Positions 37,428 through 46,911 are shown, counted from the first letter of the stretch. The stretch: DNA of 64,000 nucleotides from Sphingomonas sp. LC-1 (GCF_025371035.1 NZ_JANZXB010000003.1:124001-188000); one strand, 5' to 3'. Translations and numbers: made by a program. The notes: a model not told the origin generated them from the letters alone.

Positions 37428-40259
37428 ATGACCGACGCGCCCGATTATCGCGACACCGTCTTCCTGCCGAAGACCGATTTCCCCATGAAGGCGGGGCTTG
37501 CCGCCAAGGAACCGGCGATTCTGGATCGCTGGGCCAGAATGGGGCTGTACGACCGCCTTCGCCGCGAGCGGGTGGGGCGCGAGCGGTTCATCCTGCATGA
37601 CGGTCCGCCCTATGCGAATGGCGACATTCACATGGGCCATGCGCTCAACAAGGTGCTGAAGGACATCATCGTCCGCTCGCAGAGCCTGATGGGCAAGGAC
37701 GCGCCTTACGTCCCCGGATGGGACTGCCACGGCCTGCCGATCGAGTGGAAGGTCGAAGAGGCGTATCGCGCCAAGAAGCTGAACAAGGACGAGGTGCCCG
37801 TCGCGCAGTTCCGCGCCGAGTGCCGCGCCTATGCGGACAGTTGGGTCGGCACGCAAAAGGCGCAGTTCGAGCGACTGGGCATCATGGGCGACTGGGCCAA
37901 CCCCTATCTGACCATGACCTATGACGCCGAGGCGGTGATCGCGGGCGAGCTGTTGAAGTTCGCCGAATCGGGCCAGCTCTATCGCGGCGCCAAGCCGGTG
38001 ATGTGGTCGCCGGTCGAAAAGACCGCGCTGGCCGAGGCCGAGGTCGAATATGAAGACATCGTATCGACCCAGATCGATGTCGGGTTCGAGGTCGCATCCT
38101 GCCCCGAATATCCCGATCTGGTCGGCGCGCTGGCGGTCATCTGGACGACGACCCCCTGGACGATCCCGGTCAACCAGGCGCTGAGCTATGGCGAGGCGAT
38201 CGACTATCTGCACTTCGAATGCGATGGCCGCCGCTATCTGGTTGCCGAGCCGCTGCTGCCCGCCTTCATCAAGCGCACCGGCATCACGATGAAGGGCTTT
38301 ATCGGTCTGGTGAAGGGGCCGGTGCTGGAAGGCGCGACGGCCAAGCACCCGATGCACGCGCTGGGCGGCTTCTTCGCCAAGCCCCGCCCGTTCCTGGCGG
38401 GCGAGTTCGTCACCACCGACGCAGGTACGGGCCTGGTCCACATGGCCCCCGATCACGGCGAGGACGACTTCCTGCTTTGCAAGGCGCATGGCATCGACCC
38501 GGTCTTCGCCGTGCAGGGCGACGGCACCTATCGCCCCGACTGGGCCTGGCTGGGCGGCCAGGGCAGCGTCATCAACAAGAAGTTCGTCTCCGCCGAAGGG
38601 CCGATCTGTTCGGACCTGCGCGAAGTCGGCGCGCTGCTGTCGGCGTCGGACGATTTCCAGCACAGCTATCCGCATAGCTGGCGTTCCAAGGCCAAGGTGA
38701 TTTTCCGCGCGACGCCGCAATGGTTCATCCCGATGGACCGGGCCGAGGCGACGTTCGATCCCACGGTGGCGATGGCGAATGTCGATCCGATCTCGGGCGT
38801 GACGCCGCTCCTCACCCTGCCGGCGAGCAACGGTGCGACGCTGCGCGAAACCGCGCTCGACGCGATCGAGCGGACCCGCTGGGTGCCCGAGCGCAGCCGC
38901 AACCGCATCCGGTCGATGGTGGAGGGGCGTCCCGACTGGGTCATCAGCCGCCAGCGTGCCTGGGGCGTGCCGATCGCGCTTTATGTGAACCGCCAGACCG
39001 GCGAATATCTGAACGACAAGTCGGTCAACGCCCGCATCATCGCCGCCTTCCGCGAGGGCGGGGCGGACGCCTGGTTCACCGCCGACCATCAGTCACTGCT
39101 CGGGGCCGATTACGCCCTGGCCGATTACGAGCCCGTCAACGACATTCTCGACGTGTGGTTCGACTCCGGCTCGACCCATGCCTTCGTCATCGAGGCGCGC
39201 TATGGCGAGGGTACGCGCGCGAACCTGTATCTTGAGGGCTCGGACCAGCATCGCGGCTGGTTCCAGTCGTCGCTGCTCGAGTCGTGCGGAACGCGCGGTC
39301 GTGCGCCTTACGACGCGGTGCTGACCCACGGCTTCGCGCTCGACGGGCAGGGCCGTAAAATGTCCAAGTCGCTGGGCAATGTCGTCGATCCGTTGAAGAT
39401 CATCGGCGAGTCGGGCGCCGACATCCTGCGCATTTGGACGGCCTCGACCGATTATTTCGAGGATGTGCGCATCGGCAAGGAGGTGCTCGCCACCGCCTCG
39501 GACAGCTATCGCAAGCTGCGCAACACCTTCCGCTATCTGCTCGGCGCGCTCGACGGATTCACGGAAGAAGAGCGCATCTCGTTCGACGCGATGCCCGAGC
39601 TGGAGCGGTACGTCCTCGCCCGCCTGACCGCCCTCGACATCGAGCTGCGTCGTGCGGCCGACGCCTATGAGTTCAACCGCTATCTGCGCGCGCTGACCGA
39701 TTTCGCGAATGAGGACCTGTCGGCCTTCTTCTTCGATATCCGCAAGGACTCGCTCTATTGCGATGCCGCGACCGATCCGAAGCGGCGCAGCTATCGCACC
39801 GTGCTCGACATCCTGTTCCATGCGCTGGTCCGCTATGCCGCGCCGATCCTGTGCTTTACCGCGGAGGAAGTGTGGCAGTCGCGCTTCCCGTCGGAAGATG
39901 GTTCGGTCCATCTGCTCGAATGGCCGGTGCTGCCCGAACTGGGCGAGGACGAGGCGTTGATAGCGCGCTGGACCGAGACTCGCGGGCTTCGCGCGCAGGT
40001 GACGGAGGCGATCGAACCGCTGCGCCGCGAAAAGACGGTACGGTCGTCCAATGAGGCCGAGGTGACGGTGCCGTCGCTGCCGCTCGAGTCCCAGGCGCTG
40101 GCGGAGGCGTTCATCGTCGCCGATGTGGCGCTGGCCGATGCGGTGACGGTAACACGCACCACGAAGCACAAATGCGGCCGCTGCTGGCGGCATCTGCCCG
40201 ATGTGGCGGTCGATGGCGATCTGTGCGGCCGTTGCGCCGAGGTGGTCGCGCATGGCTAA
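37428..40259 (+). CDS. ileS: Isoleucyl-tRNA synthetase
   Basis: A 943-residue class I synthetase. The HIGH motif appears as HMGH in PYANGDIHMGHALNK, and KMSKS as KMSKSLGNVVDP. The editing domain contains WTTTPWTIPVNQALSYG and GTGLVHMAPDHGEDD. The C-terminal zinc module has CGRCWRHLPDVAVDGDLCGRC. The ATG at 37428 is preceded by AAGGGC; a GTG at 37419 would add three residues. It overlaps lspA by 8 bp, so the two are co-translated. It charges tRNA-Ile with isoleucine in the cytoplasm. Confidence 0.96.
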   Translation: MTDAPDYRDTVFLPKTDFPMKAGLAAKEPAILDRWARMGLYDRLRRERVGRERFILHDGPPYANGDIHMGHALNKVLKDIIVRSQSLMGKDAPYVPGWDCHGLPIEWKVEEAYRAKKLNKDEVPVAQFRAECRAYADSWVGTQKAQFERLGIMGDWANPYLTMTYDAEAVIAGELLKFAESGQLYRGAKPVMWSPVEKTALAEAEVEYEDIVSTQIDVGFEVASCPEYPDLVGALAVIWTTTPWTIPVNQALSYGEAIDYLHFECDGRRYLVAEPLLPAFIKRTGITMKGFIGLVKGPVLEGATAKHPMHALGGFFAKPRPFLAGEFVTTDAGTGLVHMAPDHGEDDFLLCKAHGIDPVFAVQGDGTYRPDWAWLGGQGSVINKKFVSAEGPICSDLREVGALLSASDDFQHSYPHSWRSKAKVIFRATPQWFIPMDRAEATFDPTVAMANVDPISGVTPLLTLPASNGATLRETALDAIERTRWVPERSRNRIRSMVEGRPDWVISRQRAWGVPIALYVNRQTGEYLNDKSVNARIIAAFREGGADAWFTADHQSLLGADYALADYEPVNDILDVWFDSGSTHAFVIEARYGEGTRANLYLEGSDQHRGWFQSSLLESCGTRGRAPYDAVLTHGFALDGQGRKMSKSLGNVVDPLKIIGESGADILRIWTASTDYFEDVRIGKEVLATASDSYRKLRNTFRYLLGALDGFTEEERISFDAMPELERYVLARLTALDIELRRAADAYEFNRYLRALTDFANEDLSAFFFDIRKDSLYCDAATDPKRRSYRTVLDILFHALVRYAAPILCFTAEEVWQSRFPSEDGSVHLLEWPVLPELGEDEALIARWTETRGLRAQVTEAIEPLRREKTVRSSNEAEVTVPSLPLESQALAEAFIVADVALADAVTVTRTTKHKCGRCWRHLPDVAVDGDLCGRCAEVVAHG

Positions 40260-40758
40260 GTTCCCCCGGCTGGGGCTGGTGACGGCGGTCGCGCTGTTCC
40301 TGCTCGATCAGGTCATCAAATGGGCGATCACCGGGCCGATGGGCCTGCGGTCGCTCGGCGACGTGCGTGAGATCGCGCCGATCTTCAACCTGCGCTTCGT
40401 ACCCAATTTCGGCATTTCGCTGGGGTTGCTGACCGCCGACAGCAACGCCTCGCGTTGGGCGCTGGTCGCGATGACCGGCGCGATCGCGCTGGCGGTGGCC
40501 TTCTGGATGACCCGCGAACGCAACCCGGTCGACCAGGTCGCGCTGGGGTGCGTGCTGGGCGGGGCGCTGGGCAATATCCTCGACCGGGTGCGCCTCGGCT
40601 ATGTCGTCGACTTCGCCGATCTGCACTTCGGCGAGTGGCGCCCCTTTTTGGTCTTCAATGTCGCCGATGCGGCGATTACGATAGGCGTTCTGGTTCTGCT
40701 GGCGCGCGCGCTTCTCGTGCGCGACCGGCCCGCTCCTGTGGAGAAGAGCAATGCGTAA
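40252..40758 (+). CDS. lspA: Lipoprotein signal peptidase II
   Basis: A 168-residue aspartic membrane protease with four helices (about 8-25, 65-85, 95-115, 135-158). The catalytic aspartates lie in GGALGNILDRVRLGYVVDF and VFNVADAAITIGVL. It removes the signal peptide of prolipoproteins at the inner membrane. In this window its clients should include the DUF3035 protein next door, the S8 peptidase at 9301 and the methyltransferase at 31373. Its start codon lies inside the end of ileS (overlap 8 bp), and it overlaps the downstream gene by 8 bp, so all three are coupled. Confidence 0.94.
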   Translation: MAKFPRLGLVTAVALFLLDQVIKWAITGPMGLRSLGDVREIAPIFNLRFVPNFGISLGLLTADSNASRWALVAMTGAIALAVAFWMTRERNPVDQVALGCVLGGALGNILDRVRLGYVVDFADLHFGEWRPFLVFNVADAAITIGVLVLLARALLVRDRPAPVEKSNA

Positions 40759-41164
40759 GTTGGTGCCCGTCATCGCAGGTCTGTCCTGCGCCGCGTTGCT
40801 GACGGGATGTGGGGCCGGGCGCGGCCTCGACCGGGCGCGTCCCGACGAATTCGCCGTCGCGCGTCAGCCCTCGCTGATCATCCCGCCCGATTTCGCGCTG
40901 GTTCCGCCGCAGCCGGGCGCCGCGCCGGTCCAGGCCCGCAGCGGCCAGCAGCAGACGCTGGACGCGCTGTTCGGTGGTCAGGCGGCGCGCAGCCAGTCGG
41001 AATATGGTCTGGTGCAGAATGCCGGGGCCGACAGCGCCGATCCGGGCATCCGCTCGTCGGTCGGCGATCCGGCGACCAATGTGGTCGACAAGGGCGCGAC
41101 CACCCGCGACATCGTCGCCGCACCCGAAGGCGACGGTCAGGACGCGCGCGCCGCCACCAACTGA
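40751..41164 (+). CDS. DUF3035 (BamF-like) lipoprotein
   Basis: A 137-residue lipoprotein with a signal ending in lipobox LTGC (near residue 20). The mature N-terminus carries RARPDEFAVARQPSLIIPPDF, the most conserved part of the DUF3035 family; the rest is Ala/Asp-rich and probably disordered. From memory, DUF3035 proteins correspond to BamF, an alphaproteobacterial subunit of the BAM outer-membrane assembly complex described in Caulobacter; this link should be verified. It is the third gene of an ileS-lspA-DUF3035 operon, a standard alphaproteobacterial arrangement. A strong terminator follows. Confidence 0.75.
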   Translation: MRKLVPVIAGLSCAALLTGCGAGRGLDRARPDEFAVARQPSLIIPPDFALVPPQPGAAPVQARSGQQQTLDALFGGQAARSQSEYGLVQNAGADSADPGIRSSVGDPATNVVDKGATTRDIVAAPEGDGQDARAATN

Positions 41165-41180
41165 TCCCGATGGATGTGGT

Positions 41181-41219
41181 GAAAAGGGGCCGGAGGCGGA
41201 TGCTTCCCGGCCCCTTTTC
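41181..41219. terminator. Bidirectional intrinsic terminator
   Basis: A 13-bp perfect stem (GAAAAGGGGCCGG pairing with CCGGCCCCTTTTC) with a 13-base loop lies between the ends of the ileS-lspA-DUF3035 operon and of the convergent gene at 41225. The A/T-ended stem gives a T-run on both strands, so it should terminate both transcripts. Confidence 0.9.
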
Positions 41220-41224
41220 CATGC

Positions 41225-42373
41225 TCAATAGGCAGGCGGCAGCGGTGTGCCTTCGCCGTCGTCATTGATGGCGGACTTATTCTCCGGCCCCATCACGAAC
41301 TTCACCCGGTCGACACAACCGACATAGCCCTGCGCCGAGGGGGCGAAGCGGGCGGTGCGCAGGACGTTCATCGCCTGCTCGCCGAATTCGCTGGATGGTT
41401 GGGCGGCGATGACCTTCATATTGCCCAACTCGCCCCAGGTGGCGACGTCATAGCTGATCACCGCCCAGCCCTCGATCGAGCGGCGGCGCCACGGTTCGGA
41501 GAAGCGCAATTGCGGCGGGCTGGCCCAGCCATGCTCGTCGGGACAGGTGCCGCCCTCCACTTTTGCGTCGTGAGTCGCCTGCGGCATGGCCGGGGCTTCG
41601 AGCTTGGCGGGGGCCCGGCGGAAGGGATAGAAACAGCCCGTCCGTGCGCCTCTGGTGAAGCGCGACCCGCGGATCGCGGCAAGCGATGCCTTGTCGAGCG
41701 CGGCATTGCCGGTGCCAGCGAAAACGCGGGGCCGCAACGGCTTACCGCCCGCATTCAGGTCATAGGCGATCATCGACCAGCTCGGCACGCCCGGAGTTGC
41801 GGGGAGCGCCGCAAAATCGGGAAAGCGGCGCACCAGCGGCTGGGGATAGGGCGTGTCGAAACAGCTGCCCGCCACGCTGCGGATGCGATCCCAGCCCGGC
41901 TTGGGCAGCACGCCCGCGTCGGGATGGACCGTATAGGACATGAGTTCGATCACGTCCGCCTGCGCCAGCGTGCTGCTCCATTTGGTGAAGGTCACGGTGC
42001 AGCCCTGCTGCGGCGCGCCGGGGGCGAACCGGCTGACGGCCAAGGCGGGGCCGACATCCTCAGCAAAAGGAATGAATCGCGGGGCCTCGCGCGTGATCGA
42101 CACCGGGCGTCCGCTGGCGTCGATGTCGAAGCGATAGGTGATGCTGTCCGACGATGGCGGCGTGCCCCAGGCCAGCGCGTTCCACGGGCGTCGGATGGGC
42201 TGCCCCGGGACGATGCTGGTCCCGCAGCGGACCGCACCGGGCGTCCAGCCGACCAGCGAGCGATCGGTGGGTGGAGCCGGAACCGATGCCTGGCCGGGAA
42301 AAGCCGACAGCCCTGCGCCGAAGGTGGCCACGATGGGGGAGATAAAGGCGATCAGGCGTAAGGCACGCGGCAT
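41225..42373 (-). CDS. Exported protein with three TonB-C-like repeats
   Basis: A 382-residue protein with a signal peptide (about 1-30) and a three-fold internal repeat. Each unit has a strand-turn-strand (YRFDIDASGRPVSITRE, IAYDLNAGGKPLRPRVF, ISYDVATWGELGNMKVIAA), then helix A-(x)n-SRF or TARF with the triplet RFxPx / RFTRG, then a Cys shortly after. The three cover about 75-135, 195-255 and 315-370. This resembles the C-terminal domain of TonB-type energy transducers. There is no Pro-rich periplasmic spacer and only the signal segment at the N-terminus. It is probably periplasmic; what it binds is unknown. ATG 42373 gives a clean signal peptide. Confidence 0.65.
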   Translation of the reverse strand: MPRALRLIAFISPIVATFGAGLSAFPGQASVPAPPTDRSLVGWTPGAVRCGTSIVPGQPIRRPWNALAWGTPPSSDSITYRFDIDASGRPVSITREAPRFIPFAEDVGPALAVSRFAPGAPQQGCTVTFTKWSSTLAQADVIELMSYTVHPDAGVLPKPGWDRIRSVAGSCFDTPYPQPLVRRFPDFAALPATPGVPSWSMIAYDLNAGGKPLRPRVFAGTGNAALDKASLAAIRGSRFTRGARTGCFYPFRRAPAKLEAPAMPQATHDAKVEGGTCPDEHGWASPPQLRFSEPWRRRSIEGWAVISYDVATWGELGNMKVIAAQPSSEFGEQAMNVLRTARFAPSAQGYVGCVDRVKFVMGPENKSAINDDGEGTPLPPAY

Positions 42374-42486
42374 GACGGACGCTCCACTCGATGGACGATC
42401 CACGATCCGCGCCTGCGGCACGCCCGAACCCGGATCGGCGCGGCCAGTCTATGGAGGCCATCCCGCGGAAGCCAGGGCATAAATGG

Positions 42487-42519
42487 AAAAGGGCGGCGCC
42501 GTTCCCGGCACCGCCCCTT
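42487..42519 (-). terminator. Intrinsic terminator of the TorF porin gene
   Basis: Just after the porin stop codon on the minus strand, an imperfect GC-rich stem (GGGGCGGTGCCG with CGGCGCCGCCC, loop GGAA) is followed by TTTTCC. Position and T-run suit termination of the gene at 42542. Confidence 0.75.
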
Positions 42520-42541
42520 CACCCCCGAAAAGCCATGTCGT

Positions 42542-43378
42542 TTAGAATGCGGCCGTCAACGAGAACACCACCGTCGCATCCGAGATCGAGGCGCCCCCCG
42601 GCGTCTGATATTGCGAGAAGTTCGGCTGGATATAGGCCGCCTTCGACTTGGTGATGTCGGTGTCGATGTACGACACGTTGAAGGTCAGGTTCTTGTACGC
42701 CGCAACATCGGCGCCCAGCGACCAGTCCCAATAGCTGCCGGTCGGCGACAGGCTGGTGCCGTTCGGGCCCAGGCCCGGATTGCCCTTCGAATAGCCGATA
42801 TGCGCCTTGGCGGTGATCGGCGTGCTGGGAATGCCGACCGCGCCGTCGCCGGTCAGATAGATGTTATCCCAACGCTGGCCCCGGCTGTACGAGGTGTTGG
42901 AGAAGTTACCCAGCGAGGTCTGCTTGGGCGCATAATAGGCGCCGGCAGTCAGCGTGGCGGGACCGGCGGTGCCCGACAGGCGACCGAAGAATTCGACCAC
43001 ATCGGTTTCCGACGCGCCGCCCGGATAGGTGTACCAGGTGACGCCGACATCAGCGGTCGCGGTGCCATAGGTGTGCTTGTACCCGGCAATGCCGTCCAGC
43101 TCCATGTTCGCGCCGCCGAACGTGCCCCAGCCGGCCAGGTTCGACGCGAAGGTGCCGATGTAGAAGCCGCTTTCATGCGCGATGGTCAGCGCGGCCTGGA
43201 CGGCGGCGTTCTTGTTGGTCTGCGACACGCCGCGCAGACGATAATCGGTCAGGATCGCGGCGCTGCCGCTGACCGTGATGGGTGAGGGCGGTGCGGTTTC
43301 GGTGCCGCTGTCCTGCGCAAAGGCGGGCGTCGCGGCGACCAGCGAGAGGCCGCCAAGGAGGATCGTGGAGAAGCGCAT
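42542..43378 (-). CDS. TorF family putative outer-membrane porin (Gcw_chp)
   Basis: A 278-residue protein with a signal peptide (MRFSTILLGGLSLVAATPAFAQ). The core pattern SGSAAILTDYRLRGVSQTN, followed by alternating beta-strands (GTFASNLAGWGTFG, ELDGIAGYKHTYG, AGAYYAPKQTSLG) and a terminal Phe (VVFSLTAAF), is the Gcw_chp/TorF signature. The protein should form a small barrel in the outer membrane; substrates are not established. The gene has AAAGGGA before the ATG and its own terminator, so it is monocistronic. A divergent paralog is encoded at 32689. A well-kept -10-like TTATACT lies about 130 bases upstream on the minus strand, which is only suggestive. Confidence 0.88.
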   Translation of the reverse strand: MRFSTILLGGLSLVAATPAFAQDSGTETAPPSPITVSGSAAILTDYRLRGVSQTNKNAAVQAALTIAHESGFYIGTFASNLAGWGTFGGANMELDGIAGYKHTYGTATADVGVTWYTYPGGASETDVVEFFGRLSGTAGPATLTAGAYYAPKQTSLGNFSNTSYSRGQRWDNIYLTGDGAVGIPSTPITAKAHIGYSKGNPGLGPNGTSLSPTGSYWDWSLGADVAAYKNLTFNVSYIDTDITKSKAAYIQPNFSQYQTPGGASISDATVVFSLTAAF

Positions 43379-43574
43379 CGTTTCCCTTTCAGACGGAAAT
43401 TCGATGTTCTCACCTGCAACCCCGCGTCGGTGCGGCTTCTATATGTCGGGGCGAGCCCGGCGAGCCGTCATCCGTTGCGAGGACCGAAGGATTGGCAGGG
43501 CATGATGCGCCGCACAAGTATAATCTAACGCCAAATGGCTTTCATGTGACGGGATGTTGCGCGAATAACACAGG

Positions 43575-44867
43575 TTATCCGCCTAAATTTTCATGCCGCA
43601 CCCCGCCCGGCAGCGAGCGGATATGGATGTCCCGCTGCGGATAGGGCAGGCCGATGCCATGCTCCTTGAACAGGAACCACAAGCGGTTGAGCACATCGGA
43701 ACGGACATTGCCGACGCCGCTCTCGGGGTCGCTGATCCATGCCAATATCTCGTGCTGGAGCGCATGGTCGCCGAAGCTCATCAGCCAGACGGTCGGCTTG
43801 GGGCTTTTGAGCACGCGCGGTGATTCGCGGGCGGCGCGCAGCATCAGTTCCTGGGCCAGCTTCAGGTCATTGTCATAGGCGATGGATACGGGAATGCGGA
43901 CGCGGACGTTGCGGTCGGAATAGGACCAGTTCTCCACCTCCTGCGTCATCAGATTCTCGTTGGGAATCAGATGCTCCTTGCCGTCGCGGGTGATGATCGA
44001 AACGGCGCGCACGCCGATCTTGTTGACCCAGCCGATCTCGCTTTGCAGCGCGATGACGTCGCCCGGCTTGATCGAGCGATCCATCAACAGGATGATCCCC
44101 GCGATCAGATTGCCGATCGTCTTCTGCAAGCCGAAGCCGATCGCCAGACCGAACCCGCCCGAGAAGAGCGCCAAGCTGGTCAGGTCGATCTCCAGCAGAT
44201 CCATCGCGAAGAAAAAGGCGATGACGACGATCGCGATGCTGGCGAGCTTCTGCGCCAGGAGTTTCTGCGTGGGGTCGAGCCCGCGCGCATGGCCGATCCA
44301 TTGCTCGGTGATTCGGGTGACTGCGCGGGTCACGGCCAGGATCGTGACCACGGTGACCAGCATCGTCACCAGCAGCATGACCGAGAATCGCCGCGAGCCC
44401 ACGGTGAAGCCGATCTGTTCGGCCAGCCGGGTGACCGGCTCCAGCCCGCCGATCTCGCGACTGAACAGCGCCACGAAACAGACGATCGCGAAGACCCAGG
44501 CCAGCCAGCGCGGCAGGTTCAGCCCGCGCAGCAACTGGAACCCCGCCCGCGCCACCGACGCGCCCAGCGCCAGACCGATCGGAACCCCCGCCAGCGATTC
44601 CCAGGGCCAGATCGCGCCCAGCGTCATCAGCAGGAACGCGGCAGTCAGATGCCGGGTGATCGCACAGATGCGCGCGTGCAACGGCTCGCCATGTGCGACC
44701 GCAAAGCGTTGGACCAGCCCGGCGACGTGCGGGCCGATCCTGCGTCCCGCAATCACCCCGCCAGCCAGCATCGCCAGCGTCAGGGCGGAGGCGATTCCGG
44801 CTTCCATGGCCTCCATGCGGGTCGGCAGTTCGATGCCGCTCGCCTGGAGCCATTCGATCAGCGTCAT
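43575..44867 (-). CDS. MscS-family mechanosensitive ion channel
   Basis: A 430-residue membrane protein. Four to five N-terminal helices (about 25-42, 68-85, 88-105, 118-140, 160-180) precede the MscS core at about 205-340. The pore helix region is LALFSGGFGLAIGFGLQKTIGNLIAGII, followed by the beta domain IKPGDVIALQSEIGWVNKIGVRAV and the C-terminal alpha/beta cage. It opens under membrane tension to release solutes on osmotic downshift. Its start overlaps the metC stop by 4 bp, so it is the last gene of sseA-metC-mscS; the association with sulfur enzymes is unexplained. Confidence 0.88.
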   Translation of the reverse strand: MTLIEWLQASGIELPTRMEAMEAGIASALTLAMLAGGVIAGRRIGPHVAGLVQRFAVAHGEPLHARICAITRHLTAAFLLMTLGAIWPWESLAGVPIGLALGASVARAGFQLLRGLNLPRWLAWVFAIVCFVALFSREIGGLEPVTRLAEQIGFTVGSRRFSVMLLVTMLVTVVTILAVTRAVTRITEQWIGHARGLDPTQKLLAQKLASIAIVVIAFFFAMDLLEIDLTSLALFSGGFGLAIGFGLQKTIGNLIAGIILLMDRSIKPGDVIALQSEIGWVNKIGVRAVSIITRDGKEHLIPNENLMTQEVENWSYSDRNVRVRIPVSIAYDNDLKLAQELMLRAARESPRVLKSPKPTVWLMSFGDHALQHEILAWISDPESGVGNVRSDVLNRLWFLFKEHGIGLPYPQRDIHIRSLPGGVRHENLGG

Positions 44868-46060
44868 CCGCGTGCGGCCCGGAAGCGGGCCAGCCCCCGG
44901 TCGAGGTCGGCGATCAGGTCGTCGGTGTCCTCCAGCCCGATCTGCAACCGGATCAAAGGCCCGGCGAATTCGCGTTTGGTGACGCTGCGATAGCGGTGCG
45001 GATCGGCGGGGATGGCCAGGCTTTCATAACCGCCCCAGCTGAACCCCAGTCCGAAATGCGCCAGCCCGTCGAGCATCGCGGTGCGCGCCGCATCGTTGCC
45101 GCCGTCGAGGACGAAGGCGAACAGCCCGCTCGACCCCAGGAAATCGCGCGCGAATATCCCATGGCCGGGGCAGGAGGGGAGCGCGGGGTGCAGCACCTGG
45201 GCGACCCCCGGCTGTTCGGCGAGCCATTTCGCGATGGTCAGCGCGCTTTGCTGGTGCTGCGCCAGCCGCACCCCCATGGTGCGTAAGCCCCGGCTGCCCA
45301 GATAGGCGTCGTCGGGACTGGCGACCTGCCCCAGCTGGAAGCTGGCATCGCGAAGTGCGGTCCAGTGCGACGGGGCCGCCGTCACCGAGCCCAGCATCGC
45401 GTCCGAATGGCCGACGACATATTTGGTGCAGGCCAGCACTGTCAGGTCAATGCCCTTTTCGATCGCCGGGAAGAAGAGCGGCGTCGCCCAGGTATTGTCG
45501 AGGATCGTGGTGATCCCGCGTTCCTTGGCGACCGCGACGATGGCGGGAATGTCCTGTACCTCGAAGCTGAGCGAGCCGGGGCTTTCGAGGAAGATCGCGC
45601 GGGTCGCCGGACCGATCAGCTCGGCAATGCCCGCCCCGACCAGCGGGTCGTAGAAGCGCGTGGTGATCCCCATCCGCGCCAGCAATCCGGTGGCGAGCCC
45701 GCGCGTCGGGTCATAAGCGCTGTCGACCAGCAGCAGCTCGTCGCCCGGCGACAGGACCGACAGCAACGCCGCCGCGATCGCCGCCACACCCGAGGGATAG
45801 AGGAAGGTCGCCTCCGCGCCGGGCTCCAGGCTGGTCAGTGCATCGGCGAGCGACCATTGGGTGGGCAGGCCCTTGCGGCCATAGAACAGCTTTTCATGCA
45901 GGTTGCCCGCCCCCACGCTGCGCATATGCGCGACGTTATCGTACAGTACGGTCGACCCGCGCCAGACGGGGACGTTGACCACGCCCTTCGTCCATTCCGC
46001 GCGGCGGCCCGCCTGGACGAGACGGGTGGCGGGCTTGATGGGCAGGTCGTCGTCGGTCAT
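44864..46060 (-). CDS. metC: Cystathionine beta-lyase
   Basis: A 398-residue PLP-dependent enzyme of the Cys/Met metabolism family (fold type I). The PLP lysine is K213 in ACTKYVVGHSDAMLG. Other signatures are YGRKGLPTQWSLADAL (phosphate-binding Tyr/Arg of the neighbouring subunit), LYPSGVAAIAAALL, LDNTWATPLFFPA and ESPGSLSFEVQDIPAI. FSWGGYESLAIPA near the C-terminus is typical of MetC. It splits cystathionine to homocysteine, pyruvate and ammonia in methionine synthesis. ATG 46060 starts MTDDDLPIKP, 5 bp after the sseA stop. It is co-transcribed with sseA and mscS. Confidence 0.9.
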   Translation of the reverse strand: MTDDDLPIKPATRLVQAGRRAEWTKGVVNVPVWRGSTVLYDNVAHMRSVGAGNLHEKLFYGRKGLPTQWSLADALTSLEPGAEATFLYPSGVAAIAAALLSVLSPGDELLLVDSAYDPTRGLATGLLARMGITTRFYDPLVGAGIAELIGPATRAIFLESPGSLSFEVQDIPAIVAVAKERGITTILDNTWATPLFFPAIEKGIDLTVLACTKYVVGHSDAMLGSVTAAPSHWTALRDASFQLGQVASPDDAYLGSRGLRTMGVRLAQHQQSALTIAKWLAEQPGVAQVLHPALPSCPGHGIFARDFLGSSGLFAFVLDGGNDAARTAMLDGLAHFGLGFSWGGYESLAIPADPHRYRSVTKREFAGPLIRLQIGLEDTDDLIADLDRGLARFRAARG

Positions 46061-46065
46061 CGGCG

Positions 46066-46911
46066 TCACGCGTCTTTCGCTTTGGGGGTGCTGGGGTCGG
46101 AGCCCCATTCGGTCCAGCTGCCGTCATAGACTGGCATCATCCCGCCGATCCGCTCGGCGCCGAAGGCGAGGACGCAGGCGGTGATGCCGGAGCCGCAGGT
46201 GGCGACCATCGGCCTGGTCGGATCGACCCCGACGGCGGCGAATTCGGCCGCGATGGCGTCAGGCGACTTCCACCGGCCATCCGCCTCGAACAGGCGCGAA
46301 TAGGGCAGGTTCAGCGCGGTCGGAATATGGCCCGGCTCGACACCGGGGCGGGGTTCGGGTTCGGCACCGGCGAAGCGGCCGGGCGAGCGGGCATCGACGA
46401 TCTGGGCGTCCCCGGCATCGACATGGGCATGGACTTCGCGGAGCGTGCGCAGCCGGGCCAGATCGGCATGGGCGACGAACAGGCCGGGCGTATCGACCGC
46501 GCTTGCCGGGCCCGTCATGACCGGATGCCCCGCGGCGGTCCAAGCCTCCAGCCCGCCATCGAGCAGGGCGACCGACTTCGCGCCGAACAGCGTCAGCATC
46601 CACCAGGCCCGCGCCGCGCTGTGCAGCGGGGAGCGGTCGTAGAGGACGATCCGGTCGGCATGGCCGACGCCCGCCTCGCTCATCGCATGGGCGAAATGCT
46701 CGGCCATGGGCAGGGTCATCGGCAGGTCGCTGTCGGGATCGGCCAGCCCCCCCAGCGCCAGGAAGCGCGCGCCGGGAATATGCCCGTCCTCGAACCCGCG
46801 CCGTGCCTTCGCGTCGCCGGGATCGTCGAGGAAATGGGTGACGTCGAGGATGCGCACATCCGCTTCGCCCGCCATCGAGGCGAGGTCTTCCGGGGTGATG
46901 AGTGGCGGCAT
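46066..46911 (-). CDS. sseA: 3-mercaptopyruvate sulfurtransferase
   Basis: A 281-residue protein with two rhodanese domains. The first is inactive (ILDVTHFLDDP start, no catalytic Cys); the second carries the active site C239 in ATCGSGITACVL, the CG(S/T)G(I/V)T signature of mercaptopyruvate sulfurtransferase, as opposed to CRxGx[RT] of thiosulfate sulfurtransferase. PYDGSWTEWG in the C-terminus (here VYDGSWTEWG) is diagnostic. It moves sulfur from 3-mercaptopyruvate to thiols. It is the first gene of a three-gene operon with metC and mscS, so its link with sulfur amino acid metabolism is direct. Confidence 0.92.
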   Translation of the reverse strand: MPPLITPEDLASMAGEADVRILDVTHFLDDPGDAKARRGFEDGHIPGARFLALGGLADPDSDLPMTLPMAEHFAHAMSEAGVGHADRIVLYDRSPLHSAARAWWMLTLFGAKSVALLDGGLEAWTAAGHPVMTGPASAVDTPGLFVAHADLARLRTLREVHAHVDAGDAQIVDARSPGRFAGAEPEPRPGVEPGHIPTALNLPYSRLFEADGRWKSPDAIAAEFAAVGVDPTRPMVATCGSGITACVLAFGAERIGGMMPVYDGSWTEWGSDPSTPKAKDA

